Positions 24,939 through 32,122 of a DNA stretch of 64,000 nt are shown here, one piece after another. The notes under the pieces were generated by a model. The model had not been told where the DNA came from and searched no databases. It saw nothing but the letters and a program-made list of their open reading frames with translations. The number at the start of each line of letters is the position of its first letter. Position 1 is the first letter of the stretch. Source of the DNA: Micromonospora echinospora. GTDB taxonomy: Bacteria > Actinomycetota > Actinomycetes > Mycobacteriales > Micromonosporaceae. Position numbers and translations under genes: made by a program. The stretch is taken from contig NZ_LT607413.1 of assembly GCF_900091495.1 (NCBI RefSeq), positions 1,860,001 through 1,924,000 of the forward strand, written 5' to 3'.

Positions 24939-25391
24939 TCAGTAGAACCGGACGTATGTCACGCCATCAAGATCATGAGCGTAGTAACGGCTCATGATGT
25001 AGTCCTGCGAGAACCCGATCGCCTCGTAGAAGCTTCGGCCAAGCAGGTTGTTGACCGGGGTGTCCACGTATACGCCGCGGGCACCGTGCGAACGGAGGTG
25101 ATCCTCGACTGTTGTAACCAGCGCTCGGGCCACGCCGCCTCGACGGGCGGCGGGGTCCACGGCCAGCCCGTGAATCTGACCCAGCATGTTCCAACGCGCC
25201 AGCACCGCCGACACGTAGCCGATCACATGGCCATCCGCGATGGCGACGTAAACGCACCCGTCAGACGAGGACGCCAGTCGCGCCACCGCGCCGAGCTGCC
25301 CGTCGATGTACCGCTGCTCCCAGCCGAGCGTCCCCAGTACAGCGCACACTCCGGCGACATGGGCACTTTCCGCATACTCAGTGACGTGCAC
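24939..25391 (-). CDS. GNAT-family N-acetyltransferase (150 aa)
   Basis: A single GNAT domain over its full length. The acetyl-CoA loop is IHGLAVDPAARRGGVARALV, followed by the C-terminal VNNLLGRSFYEAIGF, the standard N...FYE.GF ending. GTG at 25391 is the start. Such proteins acetylate amino groups of small molecules, proteins or toxins. The window gives no partner. It is the best-preserved cargo gene of island 2. Confidence 0.85.
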   Translation of the reverse strand: MHVTEYAESAHVAGVCAVLGTLGWEQRYIDGQLGAVARLASSSDGCVYVAIADGHVIGYVSAVLARWNMLGQIHGLAVDPAARRGGVARALVTTVEDHLRSHGARGVYVDTPVNNLLGRSFYEAIGFSQDYIMSRYYAHDLDGVTYVRFY

Positions 25392-25479
25392 GGATCGGAA
25401 ATCTAACTGATGTCGTCAGGCAACCCGGTACCGCCTGTCGGGATACAACCACTGACCCGGACTCGACTCTGATGCAGGG

Positions 25480-25523
25480 AAGGGTATCGATGTCAGTTTG
25501 TGAAGACAGACCTCGATACCCTT
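25480..25523 (+). other. 11-bp perfect stem-loop covering the start of the transposase fragment
   Basis: AAGGGTATCGA at 25480-25490 and its exact complement TCGATACCCTT at 25513-25523, loop 22 bp. The GTG start at 25500 is in the loop. It could be the terminal-repeat region of the parent insertion sequence or an RNA hairpin that hides the start. Confidence 0.6.
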
Positions 25524-25832
25524 CTGTCCGCACTCTACGTATTCCTTAGCGATCACGTCATCGGACGTCGCAAGATCGGGCGCCCGCCCTCGAAGGTGGA
25601 GACGGTCGGCCGCCTGGCCGTCGACGAGCGTGCCGAGGATCGCGCCCTGGTCGTGGCGCAGGTGCGCAGGGTCTGGTGGGACGGACCCAACGCGATGGCC
25701 GGTACGGCGCACCCGTGGCGGTGGGAGACACGGCGGGATGCCGGCGAGTGGCGTGTCTGGTCGGCCGAGCTACCGCCGTGGTGCGGCACGCACGTCCGGG
25801 CCGAACTCTGCACCCAGGAGCGACCGCAGTAG
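25500..25832 (+). pseudogene. Chimeric reading: transposase N-terminus joined to an unknown fragment
   Basis: The first 31 residues (MKTDLDTLLSALYVFLSDHV and GRRKIGRPPS) look like the N-terminus of an IS982/IS4-type transposase. At about 25600 the reading changes to unrelated sequence containing VVAQVRRVWWDGP, WRWETRR and WRVWSAELPPWCG. The transposase catalytic part is absent. This is probably two gene remnants joined by deletion; whether the fused frame is expressed is unknown. Confidence 0.45.
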
Positions 25833-25874
25833 TAGGCCCGGAGGGATGGCCATCGATGACGTTGCAAGATCATC

Positions 25875-25894
25875 GGGCACAGTTCCGGCACAAC
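25875..25894 (+). repeat. Diverged pair of GGGCACAAC-like repeats, inside right end of island 2
   Basis: GGGCACAGT at 25875-25883 and CGGCACAAC at 25886-25894 keep the 11-bp spacing of the pair at 23650-23669. They lie about 110 bp inside att copy 3. Confidence 0.4.
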
Positions 25895-26002
25895 TGAGCC
25901 CGGAAACGGGTGTAAAACGTCGAGAGCCGTTGACGGTCGCCGCCCTGCTCAGGGGCCGGATCTGTCCGATTCAGGATGATCTATCGGCAGCGTTCGGCAC
26001 TT

Positions 26003-26033
26003 AGGGTTCGAGTCCCTGGCGGCCCACTCCTCC
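26003..26033 (+). mobile_element. Attachment site 3 with duplicated flanks
   Basis: Thirty-one bases identical to 16376-16406 (T arm, acceptor 3' strand and the next eight bases). The left flank (25941-26002) and right flank (26037-26105) are both repeated around att copy 4. So copies 3 and 4 descend from one arrangement. A single TACAGCAG lies at 26041. An integrase scrap follows at 26051-26099. Confidence 0.8.
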
Positions 26034-26050
26034 CCCGGAGTACAGCAGTA

Positions 26051-26099
26051 CCCGTAGGTGCACCGCCAAGTCGGCCAGGAGTGATATGCAGGCCCACCT
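26051..26099 (-). pseudogene. Scrap of integrase C-terminal coding sequence (copy at 28935-28985)
   Basis: On the minus strand this matches, with about 80% identity by eye, the integrase segment at about 16602-16650. That segment encodes the residues around CASLLADLDVHPR. A sister scrap sits at the same distance from att copy 4 (28935-28985). Neither can encode a protein. They mark ends of former integrase genes next to the att sites. Confidence 0.5.
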
Positions 26100-26102
26100 G
26101 AG

Positions 26103-26118
26103 GTACAGTTTTCTGTAC
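26103..26118. promoter_or_regulatory. Inverted repeat operator of the toxin-antitoxin pair
   Basis: GTACAG-TTTT-CTGTAC, 18 bp upstream of the antitoxin ATG. In E. coli, YefM binds palindromes with a TGTACA core, and CTGTAC/GTACAG here keeps that core. Autorepression by antitoxin and toxin-antitoxin complex is the expected mode. Confidence 0.65.
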
Positions 26119-26135
26119 TTGCCTCGGAGGTGGTC

Positions 26136-26411
26136 ATGCGCACCGTGAACTTCACCCAGCTACGACAGAACCTGGCCGCCGAACTTGACCGCGTCATCAA
26201 CGACGCGGAGGAAGTGGTGGTGACCCGGTCGGGACACGAGCCTGTGGTGATCGTGTCGCTCGCCGAGTACGAGTCGATGAAGGAGACCGAGTACCTCCTG
26301 CGCAGCCCGAGCAACGCCGCAGCTCTGCGCCGATCGATCGCGGAACTTGAGCAGGGCGACACGGCCGAGCGGGATCTGGTCGACCCGGCCACCGTCCGGG
26401 ACGTCGCGTGA
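26136..26411 (+). CDS. yefM: Phd/YefM-family antitoxin
   Basis: This is a 91-aa protein. The N-terminus MRTVNFTQLRQNLAAELDRV with VVVTRSGHEPVVIVSLAEYESM is the Phd/YefM DNA-binding fold. The C-terminal tail (EQGDTAERDLVDP) is the toxin-binding part. ATG at 26136 follows CGGAGG. It overlaps the toxin gene by 4 bp (GTGA), the usual coupling. It should neutralise the YoeB-type toxin and repress its own promoter. Confidence 0.9.
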   Translation: MRTVNFTQLRQNLAAELDRVINDAEEVVVTRSGHEPVVIVSLAEYESMKETEYLLRSPSNAAALRRSIAELEQGDTAERDLVDPATVRDVA

Positions 26412-26665
26412 GGCTGGTCTTCACCGCGACAGCCTGGAATCAGTACCTCAGCCACATAGACCGCAAGCTGGTCAAGCGCATCAACGACCTCATCGCGGAC
26501 GTGGTACATAACGAACACAAGGGGACCGGCAAACCGGAACCCCTTCGGGGAGAGCTGTCCGGCTTCTGGTCCCGCCGGATCGATCGCGAACACCGGCTGG
26601 TGTATCGGATCACCAAGAACGACGTCGAGATCATCGCCTGCCGGTACCACTACGTCGACCGGTAG
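26408..26665 (+). CDS. yoeB: YoeB/Txe-family ribosome-dependent mRNA interferase toxin
   Basis: This is an 85-aa RelE-fold toxin of standard length. It has VFTATAWNQYL at the start. GKPEPLRGELSGFWSRRIDREHRLVYRI holds the conserved catalytic Glu, Arg and His region, and the end is CRYHYVDR. Family members cleave mRNA on the ribosome. GTG start overlaps the antitoxin stop. All key residues look intact, so the pair may stabilise this remnant of the island array. Confidence 0.9.
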   Translation: MRLVFTATAWNQYLSHIDRKLVKRINDLIADVVHNEHKGTGKPEPLRGELSGFWSRRIDREHRLVYRITKNDVEIIACRYHYVDR

Positions 26666-26716
26666 CAGACCGACTGGAACCAGAGGCGTCTGCCGCCCCG
26701 ACCGAATCAGTACGTC

Positions 26717-26843
26717 CTACCGGTCCAGCGCGCTGCCGAGCCGCTTGAGGGCGTCGCGGGTGGCCGCCGAGGACACCACCGTAGATCGCTATGGTGATGG
26801 CGAACCGCGCGTGCCGGAGTATCTGCATCGCCACCCGAGGGTG
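26717..26843 (-). pseudogene. Integrase C-terminal relic (second copy)
   Basis: It closely matches the 3' end of the integrase at 16485: VAMQILRHARFAIT and IAIYGG are readable. Two bases are missing straight after the catalytic Tyr codon compared with the first copy, and the stop is TAG. At 26843 the similarity stops abruptly. It is not next to an att copy, so it marks an internal deletion or a further lost element. Confidence 0.75.
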
Positions 26844-26905
26844 GCCGCCGGTGGCCAGCTCCGACCCCGGGAGCCGGGTCCGCGCCGGGCGAGGTTGGGT
26901 CAACT

Positions 26906-26959
26906 GCGCCACTGTGGCGGTGTCCGCCGGGGGCGCGGTCCGTGACACGAGAGCCGACT
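26906..26959 (+). repeat. 54-bp direct repeat (other copy 24836-24889)
   Basis: 49 of 54 bases agree between the two copies. The core GTGGCGGTGTCCGCCGGGGG and the end GACACGAGAGCC are identical. In both, one plus-strand frame reads VAVSAGG-x-VRDTRA. The copies lie in different islands. It may be the remnant of a shared coding sequence. Confidence 0.6.
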
Positions 26960-27094
26960 CAGTCTGTTCCGGCAGCATCCGTACATGCGCGGAGGGCCGT
27001 TTGACGTAGCGGCTGGGCGGCAATCCCCGGAGGGGGTCGAGGTTGAACGAGGTGGCAGGGGATTCCGAGCGGGTTCTTGCGACCTGCCCGGACA

Positions 27095-27655
27095 ATGGCC
27101 GGCATGGCTGGCATGAGCCCGCGCACGGTTAGACGGCTGGGTCGACTACTCATGCTGGGACTCCCGCTGTTCGTGTTTGCCCTCGACTTCGTCCTCCTCC
27201 TTGTCACGTATCTGGTGCTGGCCCCGATCGTTCCCAACAGGCTGGGTGAGGTGGCCGTGAGCCCTGCCAGGTTCGCTGCGTGGATCTCGCTGGTGAAGGT
27301 GCCAATGGCCCTCGCCTACACGCTGGTCCTTGGGTGGCGGGGCGTGATGGCCTTGACCACGGGCGAGGTTCCCGATCCTCCGGTACAGAAGGGTTGGCGT
27401 CGCACGCTGGTCAAGGTGCGCGACTGGGCGGCAGACGCCGCTTGGTCGGTGATGGCCGCGCTGATCGTCTTCGACCATGTCGCCGATCCGGGCAATGCAC
27501 ACGTCTGGCAGCTCGTTGCCGTGACTGCCGTCGGACCGTTCCTGCTGCCGAAGTCCGTGAAGGGATTGTTCTGGTCACTGCGCTGGTGGTGGCGACGGAG
27601 GCACACATACCACGCGCGGCACACGAGGCCCGATGAGGAGTTTACCAATGTCTGA
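27095..27655 (+). CDS. Hypothetical membrane protein (186 aa)
   Basis: About four hydrophobic segments: LLMLGLPLFVFALDFVLLLV, then around 55-75, 110-130 and 145-160. The N-terminus is basic and the C-terminus very basic (WWWRRRHTYHARH). No family recognised. ATG at 27095 is the first reasonable start; 27113 is an alternative. It stands between integrase relic and att copy 4, so it is probably cargo of island 3. Confidence 0.6.
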   Translation: MAGMAGMSPRTVRRLGRLLMLGLPLFVFALDFVLLLVTYLVLAPIVPNRLGEVAVSPARFAAWISLVKVPMALAYTLVLGWRGVMALTTGEVPDPPVQKGWRRTLVKVRDWAADAAWSVMAALIVFDHVADPGNAHVWQLVAVTAVGPFLLPKSVKGLFWSLRWWWRRRHTYHARHTRPDEEFTNV

Positions 27656-27846
27656 CATCCGGGCTGAGTGACCAACTGGGTGACGACCGAGGCGGCCAAC
27701 CCCGGACGCCTACGGACCATGGCGGACCGCTCCGGCAGCTCAGCCTAACTATGCGCCCAGGTCACTGACGGCTGATCATTCCTTCGGAACGAAGCGGTCG
27801 AGGCTCAGGGGTCAGGTAGGCGTCGGTGCCATGGCAGCATACGGCC

Positions 27847-28308
27847 GTGACGTTCGATGATGACCGGTACCTGGATGCCTTCGTCGACTACAGCAGAGGG
27901 CATCACTTCGTTCGGCTTGACCTGGAAGTGCCGGCGGAGACCCTGACGGAAGGGTTGGCCGGTCCCGATGACGACGTGCCACACGGCTCGTTGTGGTTGT
28001 CGGCGGAACGGGCGGAGGCGCTGGGGGGCGTTGCTCAGTTGCGCGGCAGAGGTGAGGAAGCAAAGCCGACTGCACTCGACGCAGCCCGCCATCATCCCCG
28101 CTACTCAGCCGCAACAGGTAGACCGCTACCGCAGCATCCGGGGCCTGCTCTCCTCGTTCCGCCTCAACCTGGACCCTCACCGCCCACGCCGCAGGAACAG
28201 CTAGGGATTCGGCCAATGGCTTCGGGTCAGGTCCGCTTGCGGCTCGCGATCTCGTCAGAGAGCTGCTGCACATGGGCGGGGTCCGCGTCCCGGGCAAGGG
28301 CGACGTAG
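27847..28308 (+). CDS. Doubtful reading, perhaps gene remnant
   Basis: GTG at 27847 begins a normal-looking segment (TFDDDRYLDAFVDYSRG and VPHGSLWLSAERAEAL). After about residue 75 the sequence turns to proline-rich noise and overlaps the 3' end of the convergent gene by 80 bp. A frameshift near 28060 is likely. No family recognised. Confidence 0.3.
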   Translation: MTFDDDRYLDAFVDYSRGHHFVRLDLEVPAETLTEGLAGPDDDVPHGSLWLSAERAEALGGVAQLRGRGEEAKPTALDAARHHPRYSAATGRPLPQHPGPALLVPPQPGPSPPTPQEQLGIRPMASGQVRLRLAISSESCCTWAGSASRARAT

Positions 28309-28664
28309 TGGTCCATGACGGCCGGCCGGTAGCGCACGGGCAACGTCTGTCCTGGGGTGAGTCGGGAGAGCTCGGTGATCGTGAGGTCTTCGTCTGCGAT
28401 ACCGCGGAACGAGATGCCGTCGGCGGTCTCCACGTCGAACATCAGGACCACGCGAGGGTTGCTGTTCACCTCCCGCCAGTCGACGAGAACGCCGAGCGCA
28501 AGCGCCCCCGTACGCAGTTCCGCATTGCGCTTCCGTGCATCACTGCTCAGGAGCGGGTTCGGGGCGACGCCCGGGAAGTCGGGCCCGACGCCGAGCGATT
28601 CGCGACTCAGGTCGGGCCTGAGCTGCGCCATCAGATCGTTGAGCTTCTTTTTCCAACCGAACAT
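28227..28664 (-). CDS. Hypothetical cytosolic protein (145 aa)
   Basis: The N-terminus is basic and amphipathic (MFGWKKKLNDLMAQLRPDL). A beta-rich core of the kind seen in small barrel domains follows: GVLVDWREVN, VVLMFDVET, ISFRGIADEDL, TLPVRYRPAVM. Codon use fits the host. It precedes att copy 4, pointing away from it. No function can be assigned. Confidence 0.6.
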   Translation of the reverse strand: MFGWKKKLNDLMAQLRPDLSRESLGVGPDFPGVAPNPLLSSDARKRNAELRTGALALGVLVDWREVNSNPRVVLMFDVETADGISFRGIADEDLTITELSRLTPGQTLPVRYRPAVMDHYVALARDADPAHVQQLSDEIASRKRT

Positions 28665-28836
28665 CCTGCCCCCTCCCTCACATGGGTGCCGGAGTCTCGG
28701 CCTGGCGCCTCGCCCTCACCGCGATTGTACGTCACGGCCATTCCCGACCACCGTCGCATCGCCCCGTCCCGCCGCCCTGGTCAGGGGCCGGATCTGCCCG
28801 ATTCAAGATGATCTATCGGCAACGTCCGGCATCAGA
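28665..28836. repeat. Spacer and left flank of att copy 4
   Basis: No gene. Bases 28773-28831 repeat 25941-25999 with six mismatches in 59, so the left flanks of att copies 3 and 4 are paralogous. Confidence 0.6.
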
Positions 28837-28861
28837 GTTCGAGTCCCTGGCGGCCCACTCC
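28837..28861 (+). mobile_element. Attachment site 4 (degenerate)
   Basis: Twenty-five bases identical to the tRNA-Lys T loop and acceptor end. The five bases before are altered, so this copy has drifted. TACAGCAG at 28914 and TTCAGTAG at 28927 follow with the 13-bp arm spacing, then an integrase scrap. No fifth copy is visible downstream, so this may be the outer boundary of the array. Confidence 0.7.
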
Positions 28862-29089
28862 ACCCCAGGCCAGCACCCCTTCGTGGGGCCGCTGGATCCG
28901 CGCTCTCGACTCGTACAGCAGCGGAGTTCAGTAGTACCCGCGGGTGCACCGCCAGGTCGGCCAGGAGTGAGACGCAGGCTCACCTAAGGTACGGATCCCG
29001 AGTCCCGCCGCGGTGTCGGGCCGGGATTCGGGGTGGCACCGTCATAGCGCACAAATTGCGTGCGGCAGACATCCTCCGAGAAAGCACAT

Positions 29090-29485
29090 CTAACCGGCAA
29101 TTGTCCAGATCACCAGTGCCGGCAGGGTTAGTAGGTAGGCGATTCCGCAGAACTGGAACGCTTTGTCCGTGGCGCGACCGGACAGTCCACGACTGCCGGT
29201 GAGCACCTGCAGCGGACTTGCGGAGGTGTTGTCGCCGCCGTCTTCGAACGTCAACGCACATACCAGGAGCAGGAGGTCGGCCGTGATGAGCAGGGGCCAG
29301 GCAGACTGTGGCGCGGAGAATCCGGCGTAGATCAGCGGCCCCAGCACGATCACGGGCACGATGCCGAGCGACATGGCGCTCACGATGATCGCAATGATGG
29401 CGAACCAGCCGAAAGATGTCAGTCGCAGAAGCACGGCCAGTCCGACGACCGCGATCTGGATCAGTCCCATTGACACCGCGGTCAC
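29090..29485 (-). CDS. Small integral membrane protein (131 aa)
   Basis: Four hydrophobic segments: MGLIQIAVVGLAVLL, FAIIAIIVSAMSLGIVPVIVL, WPLLITADLLLLVCAL and the C-terminal FCGIAYLLTLPALVIWTI. A loop with DGGDNTSASPL lies between 3 and 4. GTG at 29485 overlaps the stop of the gene upstream. No family recognised. It lies in the transition back to chromosomal sequence. Confidence 0.6.
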   Translation of the reverse strand: MTAVSMGLIQIAVVGLAVLLRLTSFGWFAIIAIIVSAMSLGIVPVIVLGPLIYAGFSAPQSAWPLLITADLLLLVCALTFEDGGDNTSASPLQVLTGSRGLSGRATDKAFQFCGIAYLLTLPALVIWTIAG

Positions 29486-29769
29486 CCTTCTACGAACGCA
29501 TCGCGTACAGCGAGCTGGTCAAACCTCACCCGCACACTCTTCGGCGCGGCGTTCCCGCTGGTCTGCACTTTCAGGGTGGCTGTCGGGCTGGGAGTGTCCT
29601 CGACGATGACCACTTCCGTCGTACCGGCCGGCAGATCGGCCGGCCATCCCGCATCGTCGGTCGGCTCACTGGTCAGTAGGCGCGCGACACGTCCATTCAG
29701 GCCCGTGTCGGTGGCCCGCACTGGACGCCACACCGTCAACGCTGGCCCTGTCGGCTGTTTGACGGGCAC
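29482..29769 (-). CDS. Hypothetical protein (95 aa) coupled to the membrane protein
   Basis: GTG at 29769 begins PVKQPTGPALTVWRPVRATD. The middle has LTSEPTDDAGWPADLPAGTT and ends in strands (EVVIVEDTPSPTATLKVQTS). It overlaps the next gene by 4 bp. No signal peptide. Family unknown; the pair may be an operon. Confidence 0.5.
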   Translation of the reverse strand: MPVKQPTGPALTVWRPVRATDTGLNGRVARLLTSEPTDDAGWPADLPAGTTEVVIVEDTPSPTATLKVQTSGNAAPKSVRVRFDQLAVRDAFVEG

Positions 29770-29785
29770 ACGCCGATGAGGCGCT

Positions 29786-31888
29786 TCACGCCCGGCCCTG
29801 GCCAGGTGCCGGTTGCCCGGCATCGACGGACGGCTGCTGGCGCGGCACGGCGGAACGTGCCGGTCCGGTCAGCCTCCGCCACAGGAACTCCAGCGTCAAC
29901 GCCCAGAGGAAGGCCCGTTGCTCGTTGTTCGCCGCGGCGCCATGCCCGCCTTCGACGTTCTCGTAGTACGACACGTCGTAGCCGTACTCGCGTAGCCGGG
30001 CCGCCATCTTGCGGGCGTGCCCCGGGTGCACCCGGTCGTCGCGGGTCGAGGTGGCGAGCAGCAGCGGCGGGTACGACCGACCGGCGCGGACGTTGTGGTA
30101 CGGCGAGTACTCGCGCAGGTAGGCCCAGTCCGCCTCCCGGTCGGGGTCGCCGTACTCGGCCATCCAGGAGGCGCCGGCCAGCAGCCGGTGGTACCGCCGC
30201 ATGTCCAGCAGCGGCACGTGGGCGACCACCGCGCCGAACAGCTCCGGGTAGCGGGTCAGCATCACCCCCATCAGCAGCCCGCCGTTGCTGCCGCCCTCGA
30301 TTCCGAGCTGCTCCGGCGTGGTGATGCCACGCGTCACCAGGTCGACCGCCACCGCCGCGAAGTCCTCGAACGCCCGGGGCCGGTTCTCCCGCAGCGCGGC
30401 GCGATGCCACTCGGGGCCGTACTCACCGCCGCCACGGATGTTCGCCACGACGTACGTGCCGCCCCTGGTCAGCCAGGCCCGGCCGATGGCGCCGCTGTAG
30501 GACGGGGTCTGCGACACCTCGTATCCGCCGTAGCCGGTGAGCAGCGTCGGCACACCGGTGGCGCGGGGGTCTCCGACCACGAAGTACGGCACCCTCGTGC
30601 CGTCGGCGGAGGTGGCGAAGAACTGGCGTACCGCCATGCCGTCCGCGTCGAAGAACGCCGGCTCCCGCTTGAGCGTCTCGACCGGACCCCCGACCTGCCC
30701 GAGCCGGAGCGTCGCCGGTTGGAGGAAGCCTGCCGAGGCGAGTAGGTAGGCGTCGCTGTGGTCGGAATCGGTGTCCACGACGATGCTGTGGTCCTGCTCC
30801 GGCACGCCCGCGAGTGGTGCACGCCGCCAACCCGTGTCGCCGGGCGTCAACACCTCCAGCCGGCTCCGCACGTCGACCGTGGTGGCCAGGATCAGGTGAT
30901 TCCGGGTCCAGGAGTGGGAGCTCAAGGCGGTGCGGGAGTCGGGCCGGAAGAGCACCGTCATCTCCCGCCCGCCGGCGAGGAACGCCTCGAACCGGGTCGC
31001 CAGCAGCGCGCCTGCGGGATGGGTCACCCCGTCGAGAGTCCAGGGAGAACGAGGCCGGATCACCAGCCATTCCCGGTGTACGTCCCACCGGGCGTCCTCC
31101 GGCACCGGAATCCGGACCAGCTCGCCGGCCGCCGTCAGCAGGTAGTTCTCCGTACGGTAGAAGTCCAGGAACCGGACGACGAAGTCACGCGCGAACCCGG
31201 GCGTCGCATCGTGCGAGGCGTGCACCTCCGTGTCGTCGAACTGTCCTTCGTAGACGACCTCGGCCTCCGACAGCGCGGTGCCGCGCCGCCACCGCTTGAC
31301 GATCCGGGCATGACCGGAGCTGGTCAGCGACCCGGGCCCGAAGTCGGTGGCGACGAAGATGTGATCCTCGTCGATCCAGCAGACGTGACTCTTGGCCTCC
31401 GGAACGCTGAAGCCGTCTTCGACGAACGAACGGCGGAGCAGGTCGAACTCCCGAACCACCACCGCGTCGGCACCGCCTCGGGACAGGCTGATCAGGACGC
31501 GCTGGTTGCCGGGCCGCAGGCAGTGGGCGGCGCTCCAGACCCAGTTCTCCCCCTCCCGCGCGGCCAACGCGTCGACGTCGAGCAACACGTCCCACTCGGG
31601 CTCGGGTCGGCGGTACTGGTCCAACGTCGTACGCCGCCACAGGCCACGTGGGTGCGCCGCGTCCCGCCAGAAGTCGTAGTAGAAGCCGTCCCCGCGCCAG
31701 GTCGGGTACGGGATGCGCTCGTCGGAGTCGAACACCTGCCGGATGTCCGCCCGCAGGCCGGCGAACGTCTCGCCGCCCGCCAACGCCGCGACGGTCTCGG
31801 CGTTGCGCTCCCGCACCCAGCGGGCGGCATCGCCGCCATCAAGGTCCTCCAGCCACAGGTACGGGTCGTCGCCCTCGTCGCTCGCCAC
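29786..31888 (-). CDS. Prolyl oligopeptidase family S9A serine peptidase
   Basis: This is a 700-aa enzyme with the full POP layout. It has an N-terminal cap (DDPYLWLEDLDG), a seven-bladed propeller to about 430 and a C-terminal alpha/beta hydrolase. The catalytic triad is Ser534 in GGSNGGLL, Asp617/618 in TRDDRVHP and His649 in EGGHGA. No signal peptide, so it is cytosolic and should cut short proline-containing peptides. ATG at 31888 gives the canonical start length. The last 25 residues are a Pro/Gln-rich tail beyond the domain. Confidence 0.95.
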   Translation of the reverse strand: MASDEGDDPYLWLEDLDGGDAARWVRERNAETVAALAGGETFAGLRADIRQVFDSDERIPYPTWRGDGFYYDFWRDAAHPRGLWRRTTLDQYRRPEPEWDVLLDVDALAAREGENWVWSAAHCLRPGNQRVLISLSRGGADAVVVREFDLLRRSFVEDGFSVPEAKSHVCWIDEDHIFVATDFGPGSLTSSGHARIVKRWRRGTALSEAEVVYEGQFDDTEVHASHDATPGFARDFVVRFLDFYRTENYLLTAAGELVRIPVPEDARWDVHREWLVIRPRSPWTLDGVTHPAGALLATRFEAFLAGGREMTVLFRPDSRTALSSHSWTRNHLILATTVDVRSRLEVLTPGDTGWRRAPLAGVPEQDHSIVVDTDSDHSDAYLLASAGFLQPATLRLGQVGGPVETLKREPAFFDADGMAVRQFFATSADGTRVPYFVVGDPRATGVPTLLTGYGGYEVSQTPSYSGAIGRAWLTRGGTYVVANIRGGGEYGPEWHRAALRENRPRAFEDFAAVAVDLVTRGITTPEQLGIEGGSNGGLLMGVMLTRYPELFGAVVAHVPLLDMRRYHRLLAGASWMAEYGDPDREADWAYLREYSPYHNVRAGRSYPPLLLATSTRDDRVHPGHARKMAARLREYGYDVSYYENVEGGHGAAANNEQRAFLWALTLEFLWRRLTGPARSAVPRQQPSVDAGQPAPGQGRA

Positions 31889-32122
31889 CCCGCCACTATT
31901 CCCGACGCCTCAGTCGCCGTACCCACTCGCTGTCGGCATGGCGACTCTGCCGGGCTCGCTGTCGGCTTCCACGATCAGTGGCGGCCGGGGTTGCCGGTGG
32001 GGGGCGGCCGGAGGTGGTACGTCGTCGACCCGGCCGCGCCATCCCGAGTTGACCTGCTGGGATAGCGTGTCCGTCGATCCGGGGGCACCCCCGGCATCCG
32101 TCCTACGGGGAGAAGTTGCCAC

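Noticed and set aside
26130..26135. Upstream GTG start of the antitoxin
   Set aside because: ATG at 26136 has the proper distance to CGGAGG and gives the standard family start.
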